A stretch of DNA of 64,000 nt from Limnomonas spitsbergensis (Eukaryota > Chlorophyta > Chlorophyceae > Chlamydomonadales), in NCBI GenBank assembly GCA_037349105.1, contig JAYJMM010000093.1, positions 1,488,001 to 1,552,000 on the forward strand, written 5' to 3'. Both the position numbers and the translations under genes were made by a program. Below are positions 43,723 to 56,000 of this stretch, piece after piece. Numbering within the stretch: the stretch's first letter is position 1; each line of letters opens with the position of its first letter. The notes beneath the pieces are model-generated. The model ran no database searches. It was not told where the DNA came from and saw only the letters and a program-made list of their open reading frames with translations.

Positions 43723-44048
43723 CCATATAGAAAATATACCCTTTCCAACCTGCGGCCGGGGCACCCGCACACGGACGCCTGATTTAGTCAATGTTTCCTT
43801 GCATCACATCCCGCCGTTGCACCCAGCCGGCCCCCCTCATTCTCTTCCGGAACGCCCTCCAAAGAAAGCTCTGCCAATACAGGCTTTCACACCACCTGCT
43901 TGAACATGTTCCCTCAGTCTCGCATCACGCTCAAATGCCGCCGCCGTCCTCCGTGCATCTCATCCCGCCGTTGCATCCAGCCGGCCCCCCTCGCATCGCG
44001 CTCACTGCCGCCACCGTCCTCCTTGCATCCTGTTCAAGGACGGAGATT

Positions 44049-47000
44049 TTACCGCCCGCGGGTCTTCAGCGTGTTGACCAGCCAGTCCAGTCCCTGTAAG
44101 TTACGGTGGGTCACCAATAGGGGCCAAGGTGACGAAAGTGTGACGCACGACAGATAAAGTGTGATACCGTAAGCATCGATTGTCTGCCCTCACTCTGCCG
44201 CGCATCACCGTCAGAAGCCATCGTTTGAGGCCTGGGAAGTTCTCGCTCATCAGGCATTCATGCAACCAAAGCTATGCAGCAAACTACCAGTCATCCAGGA
44301 AGAGCGGCAAGGCTTGCAGAGGGCGAAGAGATTGAAGAGAGCATGAACAAGTTTGTGCGTGCATGTGTTTAGAACGGTGCATACCCGCTAATGAACGCTC
44401 GGCCGCGTGGGCCGTGAGTGTGTATGTGTGTGCATGGCTGTGTGCCTGTCTGCCAGTTTGTGTGACCCGTGTACTGTATGACTCAGTTTGTGTGACCCAT
44501 GTACTGTGTGACCCAGTTTGTGTGACCCATGTACTGTGTGACTCAGTTTGTGTGACACATGTACTGTGTGACTCAGTTTGTGTGACCCATGTACTGTGTG
44601 ACTCAGTTTGTGTGACCCATTTACTGTACGACCCAGTTTGTGTGACCCATGTACTGTGTGACTCAGCTTGTGTGACTCAGCTTGTGTGACCCGGTTTGTG
44701 TGACCCATGTACTGTGTGAACCACATGCAGGAGGGACTGACTGTGGCACGAGCGACCTGCTGTCTGACAAGGTCAGAACTCCCCGAGGACAGATTTCCTG
44801 AGGAACGCCCACTATGAAGAGACAGGCATGGTTCCTGTCTAGCCTGTGCCGTCGAAACATCAAGGCCTTTGTGGTACTGGACATTCTGAAAGAGTTTGTG
44901 TAACAACGTGACAGAAAAAAACGGGCCATGCCTTGCTGGTAGGACACAGGGAACCTACCGTGCCAGAACTGGACCGCGTTTTCGTTTTCGCTGTAGGCAA
45001 AAGAAGTGCGCACCGGCGTGTTTTCGAACTACGATTAGCGCGCAGCAGGTCCGCGCAGCCCATTCAACAAGTAATTTCACGCAAAGGCTGCGGAGCGGAT
45101 TAAGGTATGTGACAGTGTAGCCATTTGTACACAGGTTGAGGGTTGCATGCCAGCGTTTCTTTCAGTGGGTACCGGACCACCTTTGCTGGGCCGCCCTGCG
45201 GCCACCCTTGGGCCGATTCCCACCAAACCCGGACCGCCCTCCGGCCGGTGGTCCAAACAGCAAGGCTGGCCACACCAGGGGCTTGTGGCCGGGGGCCACA
45301 GTGTAGCTGAACTGTAGCTGATAATAATATACCACTCACTGAACGCAGCACGCATGTCGAGTTCAAACAGGAAGGTCTAGCCGAGCCGTTACCCCGGACG
45401 CAGTAACGCACCTCGAACAAGCCATCCCCCTTTACAGCCGAGGTCTTGAAGATGGACCATGGGCGTGTCTTGATGTCGTGGAGCCCCATGGCCTCTGCAA
45501 TCTGTGCCTCAGTCAACGCATTGGGCAGGTCCTGCAATCGAGAGTTTGGGATGAAGGGGGTTCATGTTAAGGTTAAGGGGGTTCGGGTTTAGCGAGAGGG
45601 ACCTTCAGCGAGAGGTCAGGGGTGTGTGCCTCAAGCAACGCATTGGGCAAGTCCTGCAATGGAGAGTTTGGGGTGAAGAGGTGAAGGGGGTTAAGGTTAA
45701 GGGGGTTAGGGTTTAGAGAGAGGGACTTGAGCAAGAGGTCAGGGGGATGTGCCTCAGTCAATGCATTGGGCAAGTCCTGCAATCGAAAGTTTGGAGTGAA
45801 GGGGTGAGGGGGTTAAGGTTAAAGGGGCAAGGGTTTAGAGAGAGAGGGATCTTGAGTGAGAGGTCAGGGGGATGTGCCCCAGTTAATGCATTGGGCAAGT
45901 CCTGCAATGGTGAGTTTGGGGTGAAGGGGGTTAAGGTGTAGGGGGGTAGGGTTTAGAGAGAGGGACCTTGAGCGAGAGGTCAAAGGGAATGTGCCTCAGT
46001 TAATGCATTGGGCAGGTCCTGCAAGAGGGATTTTCATGGTCAGAAGGGACGGTCCATCAACACGGAGGGACAGGGGTCTGCATCGTAGTCAACGCATTGG
46101 GCGGGTCCTGCGAGCGATGGGTTTTATGGTTTCGAGGGAGGGTCCATCAACAAGACACTACACAACCGAAAATCACACCTCCATGATCCTCACATACCTT
46201 AGATCTGACTTGCTTTCCCTCGGACGTCAAACCATGGTTTCTTTGTATGCTGCCCTCAGGGCAAACTGTTCGCCAAACTTTCTGACAGAAAACTCGCATT
46301 GACAATCGATAACAAGGAATTCCTTGGATCCCTCAAAACCTCAAAGAACGTTAATTCTGAGGGAAGGCAGAGCAAAACTATGGCACTTATTTTTGACATA
46401 CCACGTATTACCTGCTCACACACCCCGTCCGCCAAAGGGGGCCTCATGCACAGTGAAGTGGGCACTGCCTGAAATGAGCACTTCGTCACGCCGCTGCTCC
46501 TCACCTGCTCGTTTGCATATAATCCCCAAGAGCTGCGCTGTTCCCCTAACCTGCTCGCCCCAACCGAGAAGCGGTTTTTTCCCTTTCATCCCCAGCGCTG
46601 TGCTCAGCACCGACTAGAATAAGCACTCGGGACCCAGGCTGCCCATGGTAACGGTGCGGATGTAGCTTCAGCCCCAAAAGCTGCGCTGTTCCCTTAACAT
46701 GCACGCCCTTACGGAGACGTAGTTCTTTCTCTTTCCTCCCCAGAGCTGAGCTCTCAGCACCGACTAGAATAAGCACTCAGGACCCAGGCTGCCCATGGTA
46801 ACGGTGCGGATGTAGATTCCGCTCAAAGAGCTGCGCTGTTCCCTTAACCCGCACGCCCCTAGGGGAGCGTAGTTTATTTTCCTCTACAACGCTTCTCGTC
46901 ACCTGCTTGTTCGCATACACCAAGATGACAGCATCTTTCAGCTCCTCCTCGTCCAAGATGGCATGGAACTCGTCACGAGAGATCCTGTTCAGGGTTAAGG

Positions 47001-50000
47001 GTTTAGGGTTTTGTTGTTGCTACCTCATCCAAGATGGCATGGAACTCTGTGACGAGAGATCCTGTTCACAGCATCGAGGTCACGCTTGGTTTGATTGCCG
47101 TTAATTAAATAAAATTAGTTGTACAAGGATGAAATCTAACCCCTTTTGTTTGTTGCGGCTCCCTCATCCAGGACTGCAAGGAATTCGTCACGACAATCCT
47201 GCTCAAAACAACATTGTGGACAGGGTGTGAAACCAGCCCTGAGAAAAAGCCACAGCTCTGCAGTCAAGAGGCCTGACAGAGGGTCCCCAGTTTAGGGTTT
47301 AGGGTTTAATCCGGCTAAAGCCTAAACAAAACCCTTTACCCTAAAGCACATGGACAGACCAAATGCGCTCCCCCCTCTTATAGCTGCCCACACCATGTCC
47401 ACACTATGGTCACCCAATGCGCTCCATGTCCCTACCGTCCACACTTTGTCCACTCAATGTGCGCCATGTCACACCTGTTCACACTATTCCCACTCAATGC
47501 GCTCCATATCATACCTGTCCACACTATGTCCACCTTGTGTCCTCCGTGGTGCAACTGCTCACCAGTACTACATAGATGATGGCCTGTGTGTAGGGTTTAC
47601 ACCCTTTACCTTAAACCCACTCATTATTTATACGAAACCCCTTAACCCTAAACCCCACCCAATTCACACTAAGAACCCACCCAATACGCTCCGTATCGCT
47701 GCTGTCCACTACGTAGATGATGGCCTGTGTGTTAGGGTAGTAGCAGCGCCAGTACGGCCGGATGCTGGTCTGGCCGCCCAGGTCCCACACTTGAAACTGT
47801 TAAGCGTGAACAAGTGTGAAAGTGTGGACAGTTTGGGGAGTCAAAAAGTACTGATTCGAGTGTAGGGGTGGTCGCAGTGCCAGTACGGCCGGATGCTGGT
47901 CTTGCCGCCCAGGTCCCACACTTGAAACTGTGAAGTGTGAACAGTTTGGGGAGGGAGGAAGTGCAGGGCAGAGTGCAGCCGTGTACGGGTAGTAGCAGTG
48001 TACGGAAAATCGGATGGCCAAAACGGTAAAAAAATAGCCGACGCGGTGTTTTAACACGATACGGTATCGATAAACAGTGCGGTTCGGCATGGTACACGGC
48101 CGTCCTGGGTGACCCTGCTCCGTACATTGCTGCACACTCACAATATTCTCAACCCATGCACCCTTCCCTACTTACCCAAAACCCTAATACCAGTAATCAC
48201 TGCATTCGTTTATGCTACAAAATATTCATATTTTGACATGTTATTCTGCGTCATTCTCACACCTTGAACCCATGGACCCCTCCCGAAAAAACCCAAAATC
48301 TAATGACCACTGTATTATTTTATGCTACCATATTCATATGTTAATATGCCATTCGTATGTTATTCACGTCTTATTCATATGTTCACATGCCATTCATGTA
48401 TTAATATTGTCATTCATATGTTATTCAGTGTCGCGCTCAATCGCTCATACCTTGATGTTTTTGTAGCACACCGTTTCGACGTTGAATCCAATGGCTGCGG
48501 GCAGGGCAGTTAATATTTAGGAGGGTGCCTCAACAGAGATTCAGCCTAAGCATGGCATTGGCCCACTAAGCCCAGCAGGGCTTAATGCAGCACTCCCAGC
48601 TGCTTGCATGCCAAATTGCCAATGTGTGTGGGAATGTGAACATGTGTGTGCTTCAACTTAAGTCCAGCTACAATCCAGCTTACTATGTCCAACAGGGTTT
48701 GGTGCAGCACTCCCTGCCGCTTGCAAGCAACCATGTGTGGGAAATGTGCACATGTGCGTGCCTAAACTGAAAATCAGCTAAAATACGGCATAGGCTTAGC
48801 AGGGCTTAATGCAGATTGCTTCATGCTGATTGCATGCCACCGTGTGTGAGCATATGCTCATGTGTGTGCTTCAGCTTCAATTCAGCTGAGATCCGGCTTA
48901 AGGCAAGCAGGGCTTGGTGAAGCAACCTCGACCACTTGCTAGCCACTGCACGTGAGCATGTGTGGTCACATGTGTGGTTGCATGTGCTGAGCATCCGTGT
49001 GTGTGTGGTTGCATGTGCTGAGCATCCGTGCGTGTGTGGTTGCATGTGCTGAGCATGTGAGCGTGTCTCATTGCATGTGCTGAGCATCCGTGCGTGTGTG
49101 GTTGCATGTGCTGAGCATGTGAGCGTGTGTCATTGCATGTGCTGAGCATCCGTGCGTGTGTGGTGGCATGTGCTGAGCATGTGAGCGTGTGTGGTTGCAT
49201 GTGCTGAGCATCCGTGCATGTGTGGTGGCATGTGCTGAGCATCCGTGTGTGTGTGGTTGCATGTGCTGAGCATCCGTGTGTGTGTGGTTGCATGTCCAGA
49301 GCATCCGTGCGTGTGTGGTTGCATGTGCTGAGCATCCGTGTGTGTGTGGTGGCATGTGCTGAGCATCCATGAGTGTGTGGCTGCATGTGCTGAGCATGAG
49401 TGTGTGTGTGGTTGCATGTGCTGAGCATGTGAGCGTGTGTCAATGCATGTGCTAAACATCCGTGCGTGTGTGGTGGCATGTGCAGAGCATCCGTGCGTGT
49501 GTGGTTGCATGTGCTGAGCATCCGTGCGTGTGTGGCTGCATGTGCTGAGCATTTGTGCGTGTGTGGTTGCATGTGCTGAGCATCCATGCGTGTGTGGTTG
49601 CATGTGCTGAGCATCCGTGCGTGTGTGGTTGCATGTGCTGAGCATCCATGCGTGTGTGGTTGCATGTGCTGAGCATCCATGCGTGTGTGGTTGCATGTGC
49701 TGAGCATCCATGCGTGTGTGGTTGCATGTGCTGAGCATCCATGCGTGTGTGGTTGCATGTGCTGAGCATTTGTGCGTGTGTGGTTGCATGTGCAGAGCAT
49801 CCAGGCGTGTGTGGTTGCATGTGCAGAGCATCCGTGCGTGTGTGGTTGCATGTGCTGAGCATTTGTGCGTGTGTGGTTGCATGTGCTGAGCATCCATGCG
49901 TGTGTGGTTGCATGTGCAGAGCATCCATGCGTGTGTGGTTGCATGTGCTGAGCATCCGTGTGTGTGTGGTGGCATGTGCTGAGCATCCATGAGTGTGTGG

Positions 50001-53000
50001 CTGCATGTGCTGAGCATGAGTGTGTGTGTGGTTGCATGTGCTGAGCATGTGAGCGTGTGTCAATGCATGTGCTAAACATCCGTGCGTGTGTGGTTGCATG
50101 TGCAGAGCATCCGTGCGTGTGTGGTTGCATGTGCTGAGCATCCGTGCGTGTGTGGTTGCATGTGCTGAGCATCCGTGCGTGTGTGGTTGCATGTGCTGAG
50201 CATCCGTGCGTGTGTGGTTGCATGTGCTGAGCATCCGTGCGTGTGTGGTTGCATGTGCTGAGCATCCGTGCGTGTGTGGTTGCATGTGCTGAGCATCCAT
50301 GCGTGTGTGGTTGCATGTGCAGAGCATCCATGCGTGTGTGGTTGCATGTGCTGAGCATGTGAGCGTGTGTCATTGCATGTGCTGAGCATCCGTGCGTGTG
50401 TGGTTGCATGTGCTGAGCATGTGAGCGTGTGTCATTGCATGTGCTGAGCATCCGTGCGTGTGTGGTGGCATGTGCTGAGCATGTGAGCGTGTGTGGTTGC
50501 ATGTGCTGAGCATCCGTGCGTGTGTGGTGGCATGTGCTGAGCATCCGTGTGTGTGTGGTTGCATGTGCTGAGCATCCGTGTGTGTGTGGTTGCATGTCCA
50601 GAGCATCCGTGCGTGTGTGGTTGCATGTGCTGAGCATCCGTGTGTGTGTGGTGGCATGTGCTGAGCATCCATGAGTGTGTGGCTGCATGTGCTGAGCATG
50701 AGTGTGTGTGTGGTTGCATGTGCTGAGCATGTGAGCGTGTGTCAATGCATGTGCTAAACATCCGTGCGTGTGTGGTGGCATGTGCAGAGCATCCGTGCGT
50801 GTGTGGTTGCATGTGCTGAGCATCCGTGCGTGTGTGGCTGCATGTGCTGAGCATTTGTGCGTGTGTGGTTGCATGTGCTGAGCATCCATGCGTGTGTGGT
50901 TGCATGTGCTGAGCATCCATGCGTGTGTGGTTGCATGTGCTGAGCATCCATGCGTGTGTGGTTGCATGTGCAGAGCATCCATGCGTGTGTGGTTGCATGT
51001 GCTGAGCATGTGAGCGTGTGTCATTGCATGTGCTGAGCATCCGTGCGTGTGTGGTTGCATGTGCTGAGCATGTGAGCGTGTGTCATTGCATGTGCTGAGC
51101 ATCCGTGCGTGTGTGGTGGCATGTGCTGAGCATGTGAGCGTGTGTGGTTGCATGTGCTGAGCATCCGTGCGTGTGTGGTGGCATGTGCTGAGCATCCGTG
51201 TGTGTGTGGTTGCATGTGCTGAGCATCCGTGTGTGTGTGGTTGCATGTCCAGAGCATCCGTGCGTGTGTGGTTGCATGTGCTGAGCATCCGTGTGTGTGT
51301 GGTGGCATGTGCTGAGCATCCATGAGTGTGTGGCTGCATGTGCTGAGCATGAGTGTGTGTGTGGTTGCATGTGCTGAGCATGTGAGCGTGTGTCAATGCA
51401 TGTGCTAAACATCCGTGCGTGTGTGGTGGCATGTGCAGAGCATCCGTGCGTGTGTGGTTGCATGTGCTGAGCATCCGTGCGTGTGTGGTTGCATGTGCTG
51501 AGCATCCGTGCGTGTGTGGTTGCATGTGCTGAGCATCCGTGCGTGTGTGGTTGCATGTGCTGAGCATCCGTGCGTGTGTGGTTGCATGTGCTGAGCATCC
51601 ATGCGTGTGTGGTTGCATGTGCTGAGCATCCATGCGTGTGTGGTTGCATGTGCAGAGCATCCATGCGTGTGTGGTTGCATGTGCTGAGCATCCATGCGTG
51701 TGTGGTTGCATGTGCTGAGCATTTGTGCGTGTGTGGTTGCATGTGCAGAGCATCCAGGCGTGTGTGGTTGCATGTGCAGAGCATCCGTGCGTGTGTGGTT
51801 GCATGTGCTGAGCATTTGTGCGTGTGTGGTTGCATGTGCTGAGCATCCATGCGTGTGTGGTTGCATGTGCAGAGCATCCATGCGTGTGTGGTTGCATGTG
51901 CTGAGCATCCGTGTGTGTGTGGTGGCATGTGCTGAGCATCCATGAGTGTGTGGCTGCATGTGCTGAGCATGAGTGTGTGTGTGGTTGCATGTGCTGAGCA
52001 TGTGAGCGTGTGTCAATGCATGTGCTAAACATCCGTGCGTGTGTGGTGGCATGTGCAGAGCATCCGTGCGTGTGTGGTTGCATGTGCTGAGCATCCGTGC
52101 GTGTGTGGTTGCATGTGCTGAGCATCCGTGCGTGTGTGGTTGCATGTGCTGAGCATTTGTGCGTGTGTGGTTGCATGTGCTGAGCATCCATGCGTGTGTG
52201 GTTGCATGTGCTGAGCATCCATGCGTGTGTGGTTGCATGTGCTGAGCATCCATGCGTGTGTGGTTGCATGTGCAGAGCATCCATGCGTGTGTGGTTGCAT
52301 GTGCTGAGCATGTGAGCGTGTGTCATTGCATGTGCTGAGCATCCGTGCGTGTGTGGTTGCATGTGCTGAGCATGTGAGCGTGTGTCATTGCATGTGCTGA
52401 GCATCCGTGCGTGTGTGGTGGCATGTGCTGAGCATGTGAGCGTGTGTGGTTGCATGTGCTGAGCATCCGTGCATGTGTGGTGGCATGTGCTGAGCATCCG
52501 TGTGTGTGTGGTTGCATGTGCTGAGCATCCGTGTGTGTGTGGTTGCATGTCCAGAGCATCCGTGCGTGTGTGGTTGCATGTGCTGAGCATCCGTGTGTGT
52601 GTGGTGGCATGTGCTGAGCATCCATGAGTGTGTGGCTGCATGTGCTGAGCATGAGTGTGTGTGTGGTTGCATGTGCTGAGCATGTGAGCGTGTGTCAATG
52701 CATGTGCTAAACATCCGTGCGTGTGTGGTGGCATGTGCAGAGCATCCGTGCGTGTGTGGTTGCATGTGCTGAGCATCCGTGCGTGTGTGGCTGCATGTGC
52801 TGAGCATTTGTGCGTGTGTGGTTGCATGTGCTGAGCATCCATGCGTGTGTGGTTGCATGTGCTGAGCATCCATGCGTGTGTGGTTGCATGTGCTGAGCAT
52901 CCATGCGTGTGTGGTTGCATGTGCAGAGCATCCATGCGTGTGTGGTTGCATGTGCTGAGCATGTGAGCGTGTGTCATTGCATGTGCTGAGCATCCGTGCG

Positions 53001-56000
53001 TGTGTGGTTGCATGTGCTGAGCATGTGAGCGTGTGTCATTGCATGTGCTGAGCATCCGTGCGTGTGTGGTGGCATGTGCTGAGCATGTGAGCGTGTGTGG
53101 TTGCATGTGCTGAGCATCCGTGCATGTGTGGTGGCATGTGCTGAGCATCCGTGTGTGTGTGGTTGCATGTGCTGAGCATCCGTGTGTGTGTGGTTGCATG
53201 TGCAGAGCATCCGTGCGTGTGTGGTTGCATGTGCTGAGCATCCGTGTGTGTGTGGTGGCATGTGCTGAGCATCCATGAGTGTGTGGCTGCATGTGCTGAG
53301 CATGAGTGTGTGTGTGGTTGCATGTGCTGAGCATGTGAGCGTGTGTCAATGCATGTGCTAAACATCCGTGCGTGTGTGGTGGCATGTGCAGAGCATCCGT
53401 GCGTGTGTGGTTGCATGTCCAGAGCATCCGTGCGTGTGTGGTTGCATGTGCTGAGCATCCGTGTGTGTGTGGTGGCATGTGCTGAGCATCCATGAGTGTG
53501 TGGCTGCATGTGCTGAGCATGAGTGTGTGTGTGGTTGCATGTGCTGAGCATGTGAGCGTGTGTCAATGCATGTGCTAAACATCCGTGCGTGTGTGGTGGC
53601 ATGTGCTGAGCATCCATGCGTGTGTGGTTGCATGTGCTGAGCATCCGTGCGTGTGTGGTTGCATGTGCTGAGCATCCATGCGTGTGTGGTTGCATGTGCT
53701 GAGCATCCATGCGTGTGTGGTTGCATGTGCAGAGCATCCATGCGTGTGTGGTTGCATGTGCTGAGCATCCATGCGTGTGTGGTTGCATGTGCTGAGCATT
53801 TGTGCGTGTGTGGTTGCATGTGCAGAGCATCCAGGCGTGTGTGGTTGCATGTGCAGAGCATCCGTGCGTGTGTGGTTGCATGTGCTGAGCATTTGTGCGT
53901 GTGTGGTTGCATGTGCTGAGCATCCATGCGTGTGTGGTTGCATGTGCAGAGCATCCATGCGTGTGTGGTTGCATGTGCTGAGCATCCGTGTGTGTGTGGT
54001 GGCATGTGCTGAGCATCCATGAGTGTGTGGCTGCATGTGCTGAGCATGAGTGTGTGTGTGGTTGCATGTGCTGAGCATGTGAGCGTGTGTCAATGCATGT
54101 GCTAAACATCCGTGCGTGTGTGGTGGCATGTGCAGAGCATCCGTGCGTGTGTGGTTGCATGTGCTGAGCATCCGTGCGTGTGTGGTTGCATGTGCTGAGC
54201 ATCCGTGCGTGTGTGGCTGCATGTGCTGAGCATTTGTGCGTGTGTGGTTGCATGTGCTGAGCATCCATGCGTGTGTGGTTGCATGTGCTGAGCATCCATG
54301 CGTGTGTGGTTGCATGTGCTGAGCATCCATGCGTGTGTGGTTGCATGTGCAGAGCATCCATGCGTGTGTGGTTGCATGTGCTGAGCATGTGAGCGTGTGT
54401 CATTGCATGTGCTGAGCATCCGTGCGTGTGTGGTTGCATGTGCTGAGCATGTGAGCGTGTGTCATTGCATGTGCTGAGCATCCGTGCGTGTGTGGTGGCA
54501 TGTGCTGAGCATGTGAGCGTGTGTGGTTGCATGTGCTGAGCATCCGTGCGTGTGTGGTGGCATGTGCTGAGCATCCGTGTGTGTGTGGTTGCATGTGCTG
54601 AGCATCCGTGTGTGTGTGGTTGCATGTGCTGAGCATCCGTGCGTGTGTGGTTGCATGTGCTGAGCATCCGTGTGTGTGTGGTGGCATGTGCTGAGCATCC
54701 ATGAGTGTGTGGCTGCATGTGCTGAGCATGAGTGTGTGTGTGGTTGCATGTGCTGAGCATGTGAGCGTGTGTCAATGCATGTGCTAAACATCCGTGCGTG
54801 TGTGGTGGCATGTGCAGAGCATCCGTGCGTGTGTGGTTGCATGTCCAGAGCATCCGTGCGTGTGTGGTTGCATGTGCTGAGCATCCGTGTGTGTGTGGTG
54901 GCATGTGCTGAGCATCCATGAGTGTGTGGCTGCATGTGCTGAGCATGAGTGTGTGTGTGGTTGCATGTGCTGAGCATGTGAGCGTGTGTCAATGCATGTG
55001 CTAAACATCCGTGCGTGTGTGGTGGCATGTGCAGAGCATCCGTGCGTGTGTGGTTGCATGTGCTGAGCATCCATGCGTGTGTGGTTGCATGTGCAGAGCA
55101 TCCATGCGTGTGTGGTTGCATGTGCTGAGCATCCGTGCGTGTGTGGTTGCATGTGCTGAGCATCCGTGCGTGTGTGGTTGCATGTGCAGAGCATCCATGC
55201 GTGTGTGGTTGCATGTGCAGAGCATCCGTGCGTGTGTGGTTGCATGTGCTGAGCATTTGTGCGTGTGTGATTGCATGTGCTGAGCATCCATGCGTGTGTG
55301 GTTGCATGTGCAGAGCATCCATGCGTGTGTGGTTGCATGTGCTGAGCATCCGTGTGTGTGTGGTGGCATGTGCAGAGCATCCGTGCGTGTGTGGTTGCAT
55401 GTCCAGAGCATCCGTGCGTGTGTGGTTGCATGTGCTGAGCATGTGAGCGTGTGTTTATGCATGTGCTGAGCATCCATGCGTGTGTGGTTGCATGTGCTGA
55501 GCATGTGAGCGTGTGTCATTGCATGTGCTGAGCATCCGTGCGTGTGTGGTGGCATGTGCTGAGCATGTGAGCGTGTGTGGTTGCATGTGCTGAGCATCCG
55601 TGCGTGTGTGGTGGCATGTGCTGAGCATCCGTGTGTGTGTGGTTGCATGTGCTGAGCATCCGTGTGTGTGTGGTTGCATGTCCAGAGCATCCGTGCGTGT
55701 GTGGTTGCATGTGCTGAGCATCCGTGTGTGTGTGGTGGCATGTGCTGAGCATCCATGAGTGTGTGGCTGCATGTGCTGAGCATGAGTGTGTGTGTGGTTG
55801 CATGTGCTGAGCATGTGAGCGTGTGTCAATGCATGTGCTAAACATCCGTGCGTGTGTGGTGGCATGTGCAGAGCATCCGTGCGTGTGTGGTTGCATGTCC
55901 AGAGCATCCGTGCGTGTGTGGTTGCATGTGCTGAGCATCCGTGTGTGTGTGGTGGCATGTGCTGAGCATCCATGAGTGTGTGGCTGCATGTGCTGAGCAT

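Larger units (their letters stand above)
38601..44048. other. Intergenic region with mobile-element and dispersed-repeat remnants
   Basis: No exon could be defended here. It includes TTTAGGG-like patches (38755-38825, 42288-42325), retroelement ends, a TIR element, three copies of a TCAAGTGCCTGTACCGGTTT-type repeat, and a 20-bp array. Bases 43740-44048, just past the ARL1 stop, contain a 75-100-bp duplication (CATCCCGCCGTTGCACCCAG). Confidence 0.5.
8819..46870. repeat. Dispersed hairpin repeat CCTTAACCCTCACGCCCC
   Basis: Members at 8830-8885, 37490-37560, 46680-46745 and 46825-46890, and inverted at 27957-28003. Consensus: CTGTTTCCTTAACCCTCACG then CCCCTGCGGGGCGTAGTTTT and a TTCTTTC tail. 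The CGCCCC-tgc-GGGGCG core is a perfect short hairpin in the best copies. All lie within introns of three of the genes. It may be a small mobile element. Confidence 0.6.
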
